36,352 bases of DNA, taken from positions 1-36,352 of the forward strand of contig JAFXUX010000020.1 in NCBI GenBank assembly GCA_017524805.1, in the 5' to 3' direction. The first letter of the stretch is position 1; every line of letters starts with the position of its first letter. Position numbers and translations under genes: made by a program. Below are positions 1 to 9,205 of this stretch, in pieces. Under the pieces are notes generated by a model. That model did no database searches and was not told the DNA's origin. It saw only the letters and a program-made list of their open reading frames with translations. This DNA comes from Candidatus Methanomethylophilaceae archaeon. Its GTDB lineage: Archaea > Thermoplasmatota > Thermoplasmata > Methanomassiliicoccales > Methanomethylophilaceae.

Positions 1-3000
1 AGGGTTATCGCGGCCTGGCCCTCGCCTATGGTAAGGGTCTTGCCGTCGGCGGAGATCGCGGTGCCCCACTCGACCTCGTAGGTGGAGGGGGTGAAGGTCT
101 TCGCGTCTTCCGGCGAGGAGACCAAGGTCACGGTGTACTTGTTGACGGCCCTGGAGAAGTTGGCGTAGACTGTGACGTCTCCGCCGACGGCCTCGGAGGG
201 GATGGTCCAGTCGACGAACGCGTAGCTGTACTGTTCGCCGGCCGCGGTGGCGGTGGCGGTGGCGACGGAGCTGCCGATTCCGGCGACGGTGAATGTCGCG
301 CCGGACGCGCTCAGGGAGGTCCCGTAGGGGACGTTCTCGAACTTGGCGACGGAGACGGTTCCGTAGCCCTCGGGCTGGGCGACGACGGTCACGGTGTACT
401 TGTTGATCTCCCAGATTGCATACATCGCGTTATAGGGACGGACCAAATCAGCAGCAACCTGAGTGGCCTTGGTGTCGGCGGTGCTGTCCACATAATATTT
501 GTTGTTGATGTAATAGAGATACAGATCGCCGGCACCCAGATTTTCATTGGTCTTGCTGGCAGGAAGTACCGCCCATTCCGCGGCCTCCTCCAAAGTCTCA
601 GCGTTGATGTCGATTCTGGCCCAGCCGAGGAAAGTATAGCCTTCGCGGGCCTGCGGATTGTGTATGTCCACGCCTTCGTTGATTTTCAAATTCTTATCCT
701 CATAGGCGTCGGTGCCATCGTTATTGAACCAATAGATTACCTGTGCCAAGGAGGGAACTCCTTTGTCAACATAGACCGCCTTCAGCTGCACCGTGTACTT
801 GTTGGTGTCATCGGTCTGAGGATTGGTGATCACTTCAACCTTAGCGAATTCCGCTTTGACCTCGAAGGTCCCGTCCTGGAAGACCTTGATGTTGGTATCC
901 ACATATCCGTCGACGTCCCACTTCTGCACTACCCAGTAAGCGAACTTCTGGCCGGCCGGAGCATTGACGGCCGCCGCGCCCAGAGAACTAGCGCCATCGA
1001 CATAGAGGTTGGTGTCGGAAACCGAGCCAGTGCCACCGTTGAGATTGTAGCTGACGCCGATTCCGGAAGCGCCGTCCAGAACAGTGCGCCACTTAGCGTA
1101 GACGTCATACTTCTTGGTGATCCAGAAACGGCCATTTTCTTTATCGCTATTAATAATGTTATTTGGGTCACCGGTGTATTTGCCGTTTATATCATATGGA
1201 TCGGTAGGGGTGGTATCCTTGTCATAATCCGCCGTGACCGTATCTTCATTCAGCACGATCGCATTCCCATTGAAGACCTGTGTACAGGCTTCATCGGTAA
1301 ACCAGCCGACGAATTCATAGCCGTTCAGACGGCCGGTCGGGGAGCTGATCTTTCCGCCGTAGCTGACACGGAAGTTCATTGCCTGTTCCGAGTTACCCCA
1401 GTTGATATCGCCAGAGGCGGCATCCGGATAGTTCGGATGCAGGAATACACGGTACTGGATCTGACGCCACTTGGCGTAGACGGTCAGTCCGCCCTCCGGC
1501 ATATTATCGAAAGTAAATGGCTGATTACAGGCTGTGTCCATATACCAGCCCTCGAAGACGAAGCCTTCCGGAACGTCAGTCGGTTCGTGGCTGTTGTAAT
1601 CAGAAACATCAGCACCGTAAACGATGCCGGTAACGAGCTCGATCTGGCTCTGGCCGGTCCCGATCTGGCTACCGTTACCGTCTACATAGACACCATCCAT
1701 GAAGTTGATTTCGTACTCGTTGGGCATGTAGTAATAACGCATGAAGTACGGTCTCGCGCCTGATTTGGTCATGCTACTATCGTTGGTGTAGCCATTATAG
1801 GCCGGCGGATGCTGATACTGGCCGTCTGAGCTAAAGTCAGAGGACCTGAGCACTATCGTCTTGCTGGGTTGATTATCATCCGGATAGCGCCCTTGAGCAT
1901 CTGCGAAGTAGATATAGTAAGTCCAGTCGTTATTGTTGTTAGAGTAGCGCGCGGTCAGATAGTTGCCGTCTTTATCGGACAGATTGCCGAGAACCTGTTC
2001 GTCCATAATGCTGATGGTTCCCTTGACGGTGTTTGCAGTAGCCAAAAAGGCTTTTGCGGTCGGCATCAGAATCCAGCTGACGAACTCAGGGCGGCTGGTG
2101 ATGTCGGCATATTCCGGCCAGGTCGTAATCTCCGCTCCATAATACGCGGTGATGGAGTAGTAATAATACCTTAGATTGTTAGTCGTATCAAAGGTTGTCG
2201 GAGCGGAGCCGTTGATCTGAGTTATATTGGAAAGAGTGGTACTCCAGTTGCCGCCATACTGACCCCCTTGTTGATAACTGCTGGAACCACGTACTTGGCC
2301 TCCGTTAGCATTCGTTCTCGTAACGTACATCTTCAGAGTATACTCTACGCGGTCGAAGTAGATGTTCACAACGGAGCTGCCGTCCACGGCAATTTCGGCA
2401 TCGGTGAGCTCATCCTCGTTCAGCGTGAAACCGGTGAACGGATCCGTGGTTGTTCCGGAAGACACTGATTGTACGCCGCCGTACCGAGTACCGCCCAACG
2501 TCACAAACTTCAGATCACCTAATGTGCCTATAGAAATCATGTCGACAATGCTGGCGCCAACTGCTCCCGTACCGGTATAGGATGCCGCGAAGTCATAATT
2601 GGCCGTCGAAAAAGTCCCGCCGGCAGCGCTGACTTTCTGTTTCCATATCAGGATGGTATAGCCGGCGGTTTCGTTGGGGATCCACTTGGCATAGATGGTG
2701 GTGAATTCGGTCAGCGTGCTTCCGAACGTAAATTCATTGCCGTCTGTGCAGGCTTTGTCTTTATACCAGCCGCCGAAGGTATAGCCGAAGCGGGTCATTT
2801 CTTCGTCTTCACAGGGTTTTTTAGTCCTTTCGGTGGCCTTGTAGAAGTGAGCGGCGTTATACGTGGCGCCCTTGCCGTTTTCATCGAAGACCAGCCAGTG
2901 GCCTTTGGGAGCGCTGACTCCGAAATCGACATCGCCGCTGATGCTGATGATATCGTTGTTCTGATAGGGCGGGGTCGTGCCCTCTACATAGCCAACGATG

Positions 3001-4028
3001 TTGCTACTGCCGTCGATGACCAGCCAGCCCTCGAAGTTTAACTCGGTGCTCGGGACGGTATAGGCCATATTGACTTTGTATTGGTGGGTGTCGACGGTAT
3101 CGTCCGCGCGGAAGACTACGGCTTCCTGGCCCAGCACAATTTCATGATCATCAAAGTAGGTGATCTCATAGGACCTGAACAGCATGGCGTAGTAAGTGAA
3201 GGTGACGTCATCATCGACACCGCCTTCCGTGGGAACAGCAGTGGCAAGCTGACCTCTGATGTCCGCGATGGTCAGCGCTTCAGTCGTGGAGTCATAATTC
3301 TGCTCTTCCGTCCATCCGCGGAAGAACACGCCATCGTCCAGGGTGACACCGGGATCGTAAATGAGCTGCCCCAGGCTGTCACCGTTCTTGACGTACATGG
3401 AAGCGATCAGGGTTCCGTCCGGATAGCGGAATTCTACCAGCAGGCGGGCGTCGACCACAGCGTAGACCGAAAAAGCGTCGGACTCGAAAGCAGCCATGCC
3501 GTCGCCGATCTCGGCATCCATCACTTCGATGCTGCCGTTGTTGTTCAGGTGAGCGATCTTGGCAGTCTCGCCGATCGCATCAGAGATGAAAGCCACCTTG
3601 ATCGGAGCCAGCGGCTCGACTTCATCGCCGTCCGCGTTGACGAAGGCGATGTCGATGGCAGTCACGTTCTGGGCCTTGGCCTCAACGCCCACAGCGATCT
3701 TTTCCAGCACAGCGGAATCATAGATCGGAGTAAGTTCCATTTCGACCTTCTGGTCAAAGGCGCCGGCCGCAGCGATCACATTCACGGTGATGCCGGCGGC
3801 CTTGCCGGTGAAGAAAGCGGCGGGCGTCAGCCCGACGGCTTCTTCTTCATCTGTCCATGTCACAATGCCCGGGGCAGCGCTGTCGCCGCAGTCCCCCTGG
3901 GCAGTGATGACAGTGCCGGCATCCGAATCCTCGGAAAACGCCGGCACGGCGATTGCCAGAACGGCCAGAAGCAGCACCACAAGTGCTATGCTTTTGACCG
4001 CTCCTTTCTCCATTGCATTTAGGTTCAT
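1..4028 (-). CDS. Giant secreted adhesin-like protein with InlB-type repeats (C-terminus outside window)
   Basis: The reading frame is open from the ATG at 4028 to the window edge, at least 1342 codons, and I followed it through the whole stretch without a stop. The start is supported by GAGGT six bases upstream. Residues 1-33 form a signal peptide: a short start with lysines (MEKGAVKS), a hydrophobic core (IALVVLLLAVLAIAV) and a cleavable PAFSED-type junction. Repeats of the Listeria-Bacteroides (InlB B-repeat) kind recur, each with a GY-F-GW-D-AC centre and a closing YAKW or YAIW; examples lie near residues 409-446 (FGYTFGGWYKD), 816-856 and 894-975, and later copies with KYTVT starts lie near 1205 and 1296. 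Between them are Tyr/Asn-rich spacer segments. Proteins of this build are cell-surface adhesins or cell-wall-like components. The binding target is unknown, and any C-terminal anchor lies outside the window. Confidence 0.88.
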   Translation of the reverse strand, partial: MNLNAMEKGAVKSIALVVLLLAVLAIAVPAFSEDSDAGTVITAQGDCGDSAAPGIVTWTDEEEAVGLTPAAFFTGKAAGITVNVIAAAGAFDQKVEMELTPIYDSAVLEKIAVGVEAKAQNVTAIDIAFVNADGDEVEPLAPIKVAFISDAIGETAKIAHLNNNGSIEVMDAEIGDGMAAFESDAFSVYAVVDARLLVEFRYPDGTLIASMYVKNGDSLGQLIYDPGVTLDDGVFFRGWTEEQNYDSTTEALTIADIRGQLATAVPTEGGVDDDVTFTYYAMLFRSYEITYFDDHEIVLGQEAVVFRADDTVDTHQYKVNMAYTVPSTELNFEGWLVIDGSSNIVGYVEGTTPPYQNNDIISISGDVDFGVSAPKGHWLVFDENGKGATYNAAHFYKATERTKKPCEDEEMTRFGYTFGGWYKDKACTDGNEFTFGSTLTEFTTIYAKWIPNETAGYTILIWKQKVSAAGGTFSTANYDFAASYTGTGAVGASIVDMISIGTLGDLKFVTLGGTRYGGVQSVSSGTTTDPFTGFTLNEDELTDAEIAVDGSSVVNIYFDRVEYTLKMYVTRTNANGGQVRGSSSYQQGGQYGGNWSTTLSNITQINGSAPTTFDTTNNLRYYYYSITAYYGAEITTWPEYADITSRPEFVSWILMPTAKAFLATANTVKGTISIMDEQVLGNLSDKDGNYLTARYSNNNNDWTYYIYFADAQGRYPDDNQPSKTIVLRSSDFSSDGQYQHPPAYNGYTNDSSMTKSGARPYFMRYYYMPNEYEINFMDGVYVDGNGSQIGTGQSQIELVTGIVYGADVSDYNSHEPTDVPEGFVFEGWYMDTACNQPFTFDNMPEGGLTVYAKWRQIQYRVFLHPNYPDAASGDINWGNSEQAMNFRVSYGGKISSPTGRLNGYEFVGWFTDEACTQVFNGNAIVLNEDTVTADYDKDTTPTDPYDINGKYTGDPNNIINSDKENGRFWITKKYDVYAKWRTVLDGASGIGVSYNLNGGTGSVSDTNLYVDGASSLGAAAVNAPAGQKFAYWVVQKWDVDGYVDTNIKVFQDGTFEVKAEFAKVEVITNPQTDDTNKYTVQLKAVYVDKGVPSLAQVIYWFNNDGTDAYEDKNLKINEGVDIHNPQAREGYTFLGWARIDINAETLEEAAEWAVLPASKTNENLGAGDLYLYYINNKYYVDSTADTKATQVAADLVRPYNAMYAIWEINKYTVTVVAQPEGYGTVSVAKFENVPYGTSLSASGATFTVAGIGSSVATATATAAGEQYSYAFVDWTIPSEAVGGDVTVYANFSRAVNKYTVTLVSSPEDAKTFTPSTYEVEWGTAISADGKTLTIGEGQAAIT

Positions 4029-4033
4029 AATTA

Positions 4034-4069
4034 ACCTCGGTAACTTATACATCCTACCGAATTAAAACC
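4034..4069 (-). promoter_or_regulatory. Promoter and ribosome binding site of the adhesin gene
   Basis: On the minus strand a TATA-like box GGTTTTAATTC (4059-4069) lies about 25 bases before a predicted transcription start near 4041. The short leader carries GAGGT (4035-4040), six bases before the ATG. The nearer TATAAG at 4045-4050 would start transcription inside the gene and is less likely. Confidence 0.5.
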
Positions 4070-4380
4070 TATCCCTTCTAAAGATGATTATTTCGCCGAT
4101 GATGATGAATCCTCATCAAAAAATACGGCTAATGCCGAACATTCAAATGGACTTCTGTCTTATTATAATACAAGATAAGGACGGAGAGTTCCGCTTCAGA
4201 ATGTGCAAAAGCGGACAGATCCCGGCCGATTGCCTGAATATCCGACAGCCGACCTTGATAGATGTAAGACGATAAACGAACTATATGCTTGGATGTTCGA
4301 CAGCGGTCAAACCTCCGCAGCTGACGATGGCAAGCCCGGAAAAAGATGGGGATGGTTTATGGCTGGGATCCGGGAAAGTC
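4070..4380. other. Gene-free stretch between the adhesin gene and the mcr operon end
   Basis: This is about 310 bases without a convincing gene. Short open frames on the plus strand (for example from 4084 and 4203) lack a ribosome binding site and have unremarkable composition. The left part serves as upstream promoter region for the adhesin gene, and the right end holds the mcr operon stop signal. I see no RNA gene or repeat here. Confidence 0.5.
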
Positions 4381-4397
4381 TGAGAAAAAATAAGGGG
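4381..4397 (-). terminator. T-rich transcription stop of the mcr operon
   Basis: On the minus strand the bases just after the last operon gene read CCCCTTATTTTTTCTCA. A run of six T residues without a strong hairpin is the usual form of an archaeal terminator. Confidence 0.55.
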
Positions 4398-4422
4398 TTT
4401 GGAAATGGTTTGGGAGGGGTTC

Positions 4423-4698
4423 TTATCCCCCTCCGGACGGCATGAAGTCGGTTATGTCGACCTCCTCGGCTTCCCTGGCGAGGTCTTCCACGGACTTCAT
4501 GCCCCCTTCATACGAAGAGCGCTCCTTGAAGGAGACCTCGATGTATTCCGAGGGGTCTGCCGGTATCAGGCTGGACGCGTCGTAGTAGAGATCGGTGAAG
4601 TCAAGCCTGACCCAGACTCTGCCGTCCCTCTCGCGGATGTCCGTGACCTTCCCGACCGTCGCCGTCGGAACATACTTCTGAAAGTCTCCGATCTGCAA
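4423..4698 (-). CDS. DUF2098 family protein, last gene of the mcr operon
   Basis: This 91-residue acidic protein starts six bases after the mcrA stop and so is co-transcribed with mcrA. The only start that fits is TTG at 4698; no ATG lies in frame close by. The N-terminal half has the small beta-barrel pattern of DUF2098: a turn-rich start, then TATVGKVTDI, a charged hairpin RERDGRVWVRL, and LYYDASSLIP. The tail is acidic and ends in glycines. DUF2098 proteins are found in methanogens and have no established biochemical role. The position directly behind mcrA suggests a link to MCR assembly, maturation or regulation, but that is inference from context. The family call is from memory of the motif pattern. 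Confidence 0.72.
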   Translation of the reverse strand: MQIGDFQKYVPTATVGKVTDIRERDGRVWVRLDFTDLYYDASSLIPADPSEYIEVSFKERSSYEGGMKSVEDLAREAEEVDITDFMPSGGG

Positions 4699-4703
4699 GG
4701 ATA

Positions 4704-6362
4704 TCAGCCTTTGATGACTGCGCTTCTCTCGCCGGCGGGCTGGAACTCCCTGAGGGCTCCGCGTCCGATTTCCTTGGTGATGTTGCCGAAGTCGAAGATC
4801 AGAGCGGGATCGGCGAATGCGACTCTCACGAAGGGATTGGCGGTGAAGGCGTCTCCGCGTGCGACGTGGGCAGCCTTGGGGATACCGGTGTATCCGGACT
4901 GGTGGCCGACGTTCATGGCGTAGTTGGGGTAGTTGGGTCCGCGGACCTCCATGGGGAGACCCTCGTCAGACCTGTATGCGAAGGAGTTGGCGGAACCGCA
5001 CTGGTCCTGGAGGTCGAATCCGTAGAATCCGAGCCTTCCGGTCCTCTCTTTGTGCTGGAGCATGGAGAGGTACCAGCAGTTCAGTCCGACATCGGCGATA
5101 CCGGTTGCCATCGCACCGGCGATACCGGTGGAAGCGGCGGCGACGGTTGCCCTCTGGGATCCTCCGAAGTGGGTCTCCATGATGGCGGGGTATCTCTCGT
5201 ACATCTCGAGAGCGTAGGCGTTGATGTCGTCTCCGAGTTTCATGACCTCATCCATGTTCTTGGGGTCAAGTTTGCAGAATCCTCCGTACCTGTCTTTGAT
5301 CTGGTCGATGGCGTAGTAGACGTAGTCCTCGAGGATGTTGTCGGTGTAGGCCGCGGTGGCGTACTGGGTGAATCCGACTCCTCCGGACATGTATCCGCCG
5401 AGGTAGATCTGGTCGTAGATGACCGCTCCGAGGGCGACGGCCTCAAGGGCGGCGCGTCCGGGGTCGTCAGGGTAGACACGGTCGGACTGGGCCATATCGG
5501 CGAGGTATCCGAACGGGATTCCGCCGGGCTCGTTGGGTCCCCTGGCACGCCTGGCGGGCATCATGGTTCCCATGGAGAGGGACTGGTGCTTTGCGGAGTA
5601 TGCGAAGTCTGCGATGGCTGCCTCTCCTGCCGCGAGTTTGTAGGAGGAGATGAAAGCCATAGAGATCTGCATGGCCGCGTGCCTGGAGACGGTAGCTCCG
5701 TCCATGAGCCTTCCGACGATGGTCGGGACGCGGACAGCCTGCATGAGGGTCTTTCCGATCGCTTTCTTGAGCTGTTTGGCCTGGGCCTTGGGGAACAGCT
5801 TGTTGATGTCGATGACGAACCTGGGGTCGATCTCGTCGATGAGCTCGTCGTCTCCGGAGAAGACTTTGACGTAGGAGTCGTAGACGAGCGCGGGGTTGAC
5901 CTCGGCCATGTGCTCCTGGACGACCGCTCCTCCGGGCATGGTGTGGTTGACGGTCTCGAGGTACTGGTTGATGGTCTCGGGGGTGACCTCTTTTCCGAGC
6001 CTTCTCTCGATGGTCTGGTGGGGAGAGTCGAGCCCGACGAGGATGGTCCTCCTGATGTCGTCCCAGGCCTGCTGGATAGCGGTGTTGTTGACGCAGTGCA
6101 GGTCGTCCGCCTCGGCGTAGATGTCGGTGTGGGACAGCTGGTAGGGCATCCAGCTCCTCTGTCCGAGCGGAACTCCGATGTCCTCGTTCATCATGGGGAT
6201 GCCACGTTTCTTGGCGATCTCCAAGGCGGATTTCTGGAATTCGACTTTGGATTTGGACTGCTTCCATCCACCGTAGCAGTAGTACTTGGTGGACATGTCG
6301 GTAGGCTCTTCCTTGAACTTCTTCTTGCATGCATCCATGAACAGCTTCTCTTTTCCTGCCAT
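4704..6362 (-). CDS. mcrA: Methyl-coenzyme M reductase, alpha subunit
   Basis: McrA is the catalytic subunit of the alpha2-beta2-gamma2 enzyme that reduces methyl-CoM with coenzyme B to methane using nickel cofactor F430. The 552-residue length is normal. Counting from the ATG at 6362: the F430 axial ligand Gln149 is in VVQEHM, the residue that is N-methylated is His259 in KHQ, the arginine that is C-methylated is the second Arg of RRARG, Phe331 and Tyr334 are in [11 protein letters not shown], Gln403 is in GGSQRA, and Tyr447-Gly448 (thioglycine site) with Cys455 are in [14 protein letters not shown] at 6371 overlaps the mcrG stop, but the ATG at 6362 follows GGGAG from the end of mcrG at a workable distance and matches the usual N-terminus. 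One residue is missing after the methyl-histidine compared with other McrA sequences I remember. Confidence 0.99.
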   Translation of the reverse strand: MAGKEKLFMDACKKKFKEEPTDMSTKYYCYGGWKQSKSKVEFQKSALEIAKKRGIPMMNEDIGVPLGQRSWMPYQLSHTDIYAEADDLHCVNNTAIQQAWDDIRRTILVGLDSPHQTIERRLGKEVTPETINQYLETVNHTMPGGAVVQEHMAEVNPALVYDSYVKVFSGDDELIDEIDPRFVIDINKLFPKAQAKQLKKAIGKTLMQAVRVPTIVGRLMDGATVSRHAAMQISMAFISSYKLAAGEAAIADFAYSAKHQSLSMGTMMPARRARGPNEPGGIPFGYLADMAQSDRVYPDDPGRAALEAVALGAVIYDQIYLGGYMSGGVGFTQYATAAYTDNILEDYVYYAIDQIKDRYGGFCKLDPKNMDEVMKLGDDINAYALEMYERYPAIMETHFGGSQRATVAAASTGIAGAMATGIADVGLNCWYLSMLQHKERTGRLGFYGFDLQDQCGSANSFAYRSDEGLPMEVRGPNYPNYAMNVGHQSGYTGIPKAAHVARGDAFTANPFVRVAFADPALIFDFGNITKEIGRGALREFQPAGERSAVIKG

Positions 6363-6367
6363 GGTAA

Positions 6368-7141
6368 TCACTCTCCCTTAACCTTCCAGGGCTGGTATCC
6401 GCCGAGGGTCCTCAGTTTGTGGATCCTGAGTCCGTACTCGGTGACCTCTTTGTCATCTCTCATGTCAACGCCGTCGGCTCTGAAAATGGTGGTCCTCTTC
6501 TTGAGGTCAGCCATGGTGCTGGGCTTTCCGACGGAGATCCTCCTGTCGAGGGGAATGGCGACCTGGTCTTTGACGTAGACGACCTCTTTCTTGTTGGCGT
6601 CCCAGACGTACCTCTGCCAGCCGTCGAACATGAGTCCGTTCTCGTCGAGACGGCATGCGTGTCCGTGGACGGTCGCTCCCCTGATTCCGGTGAGGGCGGG
6701 ATCGAAGGTCTCGTTGTCGATCATCTCTTTGGCCATGCGCTCGAGATCCCTCTCACGGACCTCGATGATCTGCCTTCCGGAAAGGGTTCCGGTGTCGATT
6801 CCTCTGTATCTGGAGAGATACATCCATGCCCTCTGGTAGGGGGAGATGGGCGCGAAGTAGACGGAGTCGGTGAACTGGATGTACCTGACACGGTCTCCGT
6901 GTTTCGCTCCCTCGATGGGGGTGACGAGTTTCCTGATGGGGCAGTCCGGCTCTTTTCCTTCCTCTATTGGAGGGTGGATGGATTTGTAATCCTCTCCGGG
7001 GTTCCTGTGCCCCATGATCCTGACTACATCGTCCTGAGCGACGTCGCGAAGTTTCTTCAGTTTGACCTTGGGGTTCATGTATCTGCGCCTGTTTTTGGCG
7101 GGGATGGACTCACCAGGATAGAACTGTCTCTCATATGCCAT
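6368..7141 (-). CDS. mcrG: Methyl-coenzyme M reductase, gamma subunit
   Basis: This 257-residue protein is McrG, the smallest subunit of MCR, which helps form the F430 pocket. Family marks are the N-terminal [10 protein letters not shown] segment, [19 protein letters not shown] and the conserved block [18 protein letters not shown] near residues 150-168. A GGAG inside the last codons of mcrD stands eight bases before the ATG, and only two bases separate the two genes, so translation is probably coupled. The TGA stop lies just before the mcrA ATG. There is no mcrC between mcrD and mcrG, unlike the mcrBDCGA order of many other methanogens. Confidence 0.98.
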   Translation of the reverse strand: MAYERQFYPGESIPAKNRRRYMNPKVKLKKLRDVAQDDVVRIMGHRNPGEDYKSIHPPIEEGKEPDCPIRKLVTPIEGAKHGDRVRYIQFTDSVYFAPISPYQRAWMYLSRYRGIDTGTLSGRQIIEVRERDLERMAKEMIDNETFDPALTGIRGATVHGHACRLDENGLMFDGWQRYVWDANKKEVVYVKDQVAIPLDRRISVGKPSTMADLKKRTTIFRADGVDMRDDKEVTEYGLRIHKLRTLGGYQPWKVKGE

Positions 7142-7143
7142 GT

Positions 7144-7578
7144 TTATGCACTCCTATAATCATGAAGTGTGGGCCTGTATTTTGAGTACCTACCTACCTG
7201 CAAAGTATAGCCGTGCTCGATGTTCTCGTTGCATGCGGCTTTTATCTGGTCCAGCCTAGCCTCGAGGATCTCGTCGTCCTCCACTTCCAGCTCGATGTAG
7301 AATCCACCGACCAGATAGCGGAGCTCGACTTCCTCGCCGCCCACATGAATTATCTTCCTTTCCGAATGATTGTTGTCGTGGCCTTTTCCGGGCCCGCTGT
7401 TGATCGTCTTCGGAAGGCTCTCGCCGGTCATGTTGATCTGCCTGATGCCGGGGATTTTGTCCAAGGCGTTCAGGAGCTTCTCCGTGGTGTCGGCGCTGAG
7501 CAGGCGGTTGGTTATGATCTGGACTTCGGGAAGGGGCTTCCCGGAATACTCTGCGGCTGGTTTGATAGGTGCTGACAT
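7144..7578 (-). CDS. mcrD: Methyl-coenzyme M reductase operon protein D
   Basis: McrD is a 144-residue accessory protein that is not part of the mature MCR. It has been found associated with MCR and is thought to help assembly or F430 delivery. The sequence shows PEVQIITNRLLSADTTEKLLNAL and then IRQINMTGESLP, the typical start of the family, with a ferredoxin-like alternation of strands and helices. The gene begins 12 bases after mcrB; a GAGGT overlapping the mcrB stop can act as the ribosome binding site. The last codons hold the ribosome binding site of mcrG. Confidence 0.93.
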   Translation of the reverse strand: MSAPIKPAAEYSGKPLPEVQIITNRLLSADTTEKLLNALDKIPGIRQINMTGESLPKTINSGPGKGHDNNHSERKIIHVGGEEVELRYLVGGFYIELEVEDDEILEARLDQIKAACNENIEHGYTLQVGRYSKYRPTLHDYRSA

Positions 7579-7590
7579 GATACAGGAACC

Positions 7591-8919
7591 TCACAGTTTC
7601 TTTTTCACCTTCTTTGCAGCCTCGGCTACGAACTGCATAGGTTTGTTGAACTGCTCCATGTCTCCGAAGACCTCTTTGTAGAGTCCGGAGGTGGCCTCTG
7701 CGGAGAAGGTCTGGGTTCCTCCGTCCAGGCAGTTTCCTGCGGTGACGGCGGGGATCAGAACACCTTTAGCGTGCCTGGTAACGACGTGGTTTCCGTGGAA
7801 CAGACCGGGGCCTCCTCCTCCATAGATGGAGTGGGAGAAGAACGACATTCCGACTCCGACACCCTCGGACCTTCCGTAGTCAGCTCCGGGGAGTCCGGAC
7901 TCGTGCTCGAGCAGGTCGTTGTAGTACAGGATAGTTCCGGGAACACCCTGGGCGGCCCTTGCGGCTCCGACGTTGACCATGACTGCGGCAACCATTCCGG
8001 CGGAAGCGTAGGCGTTCCACATGGGGAGGTCGTCGGTGGTGTAGATCTTGTATCCGGAGGGAAGGGTCTTCTTCACATGGATGACTCCGTCGTCGATGGC
8101 CCTCTCCATGAGGGATCCGATGACGGTTCCGACGGTTCCGGTCTTTCCGTTCTTCTTGACGAGAGAGTAGACGATGTTGTTGGCGTTGAGGCCCTGGTAA
8201 GCAAGGGTCAGAAGGGCGCCCCTCTCGAAGTTACCGATGGCGTCTCCCATCTCGAAGGAACCGCAGTTCTCGTAGATGGCGGAGAGAGCGACTCCCTGCA
8301 TCGCGTTCCTGTTGACCAGGGAAACGACGTGGTTGGCCATGATGTTCCTGAGGGCGAATCCTGCGCCTTCGTTGTTCTGGGGGACCTCAAGGATGGATTT
8401 GATGTTGGATCCCTGGAAAGTGATGGTCTGGGGGTATCTTCCCCAAACGGCGGCTTTCACCATGTTGGCTTTGTACATGGGGACATCGAAAAGATCGATG
8501 ATGGCCTCGGTGGTTGCTGCGGCTGCAGCGGTGAATCCGGTCGTGTACTCGATACCAGCGTTGAGTCTCTCTTCAGGCACGACGACGATGATGTTCTTCC
8601 CTTTGACTTTGACGATGGTCCCGTCTCCGTCGTATACCTGGACTTTCTCTTTGATTGCGGCCGCGATTTTGTCGGCGCTGTCGACGATGGGGAGATCGAG
8701 CTCTTTTCCCTGGATGATGACTCCTCCGCCGGTCATGGATCCGGTTTTGAGAGCTTTCTCGATACCGGACAGACTGACTGCGATGGTCCTCTTGGTGAGG
8801 GAGACGATCTCTTTGATCGCAGTGTTGCGCAATGGACTGATGGCTTCCAACGGAATGTCTTTGGCGATGCGCTTTCCGTAGTCGTCATACAAGTCGATTA
8901 CGTCCTCGTATTTTGGCAT
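7591..8919 (-). CDS. mcrB: Methyl-coenzyme M reductase, beta subunit
   Basis: McrB, 442 residues, is the first gene of the operon. Family marks include YEDVIDLYDDYG at the start, the hydrophobic glycine/alanine-rich helices in the middle (TGFTAAAAATTEAI), and the active-site block SFFSHSIYGGGGPGLFHG followed by NHVVTRHAKG. The phenylalanine and tyrosine of this block point into the channel where coenzyme B and methyl-CoM meet. An exact GGAGGT stands five bases before the ATG, stronger than for most other genes in this window, which fits a very highly expressed gene with a transcribed leader. Confidence 0.99.
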   Translation of the reverse strand: MPKYEDVIDLYDDYGKRIAKDIPLEAISPLRNTAIKEIVSLTKRTIAVSLSGIEKALKTGSMTGGGVIIQGKELDLPIVDSADKIAAAIKEKVQVYDGDGTIVKVKGKNIIVVVPEERLNAGIEYTTGFTAAAAATTEAIIDLFDVPMYKANMVKAAVWGRYPQTITFQGSNIKSILEVPQNNEGAGFALRNIMANHVVSLVNRNAMQGVALSAIYENCGSFEMGDAIGNFERGALLTLAYQGLNANNIVYSLVKKNGKTGTVGTVIGSLMERAIDDGVIHVKKTLPSGYKIYTTDDLPMWNAYASAGMVAAVMVNVGAARAAQGVPGTILYYNDLLEHESGLPGADYGRSEGVGVGMSFFSHSIYGGGGPGLFHGNHVVTRHAKGVLIPAVTAGNCLDGGTQTFSAEATSGLYKEVFGDMEQFNKPMQFVAEAAKKVKKKL

Positions 8920-9004
8920 TTCATACCTCCTTTTTCAACAATATTCTGCAGAATTTCTCTCGAAACCCTGCATACCCCTTGCAAACGGGATAAACGCGTC
9001 ACTG

Positions 9005-9015
9005 CATATAAAACC
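9005..9015 (-). promoter_or_regulatory. Candidate proximal promoter of the mcr operon
   Basis: The minus strand reads GGTTTTATATG, a good archaeal TATA box. It would start transcription near 8983 and give a leader of about 60 bases with the GGAGGT site near its end. Confidence 0.5.
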
Positions 9016-9106
9016 ATGGCAAAAACGGCTTTTGAAGCGGTTTTCAAGGGTTTTTGCGTATTTAGTGGCGGCAAAAAAATGCAGGAATCACAGTTTTAGT
9101 TTCATA

Positions 9107-9125
9107 GATAATATTTAATTATTTC
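9107..9125 (-). promoter_or_regulatory. Candidate distal promoter of the mcr operon
   Basis: The minus strand reads GAAATAATTAAATATTATC, an AT-rich box with a purine-rich BRE-like lead. Transcription would start near 9090 and give a leader of about 170 bases. Either this or the box at 9005-9015, or both, may drive the operon. Confidence 0.4.
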
Positions 9126-9205
9126 TATGGACCAGTCCGCCAACATAATTGTATTTACTACATGACAGAAGAAATAATAAGAAAAAGGTTTGTGATGCTA
9201 CTGGC

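Noticed and set aside
660-4022. Several plus-strand frames opposite the first adhesin gene
   Set aside because: The minus-strand frame is continuous, has a signal peptide and InlB repeats; the plus-strand frames are fragments with hydrophobic, motif-free products.
4866-6578. Long open frame antisense to mcrA and mcrG (plus strand, 570 codons)
   Set aside because: It is the mirror of a codon-biased, GC-rich gene: the product is rich in Val, Gly, Asp and Ser with no domain, and mcrA/mcrG on the other strand are certain.
7771-9099. Long open frame antisense to mcrB (plus strand, 442 codons)
   Set aside because: Same composition effect; repetitive Asp/Gly/Val/Ser product with no motif and no promoter.
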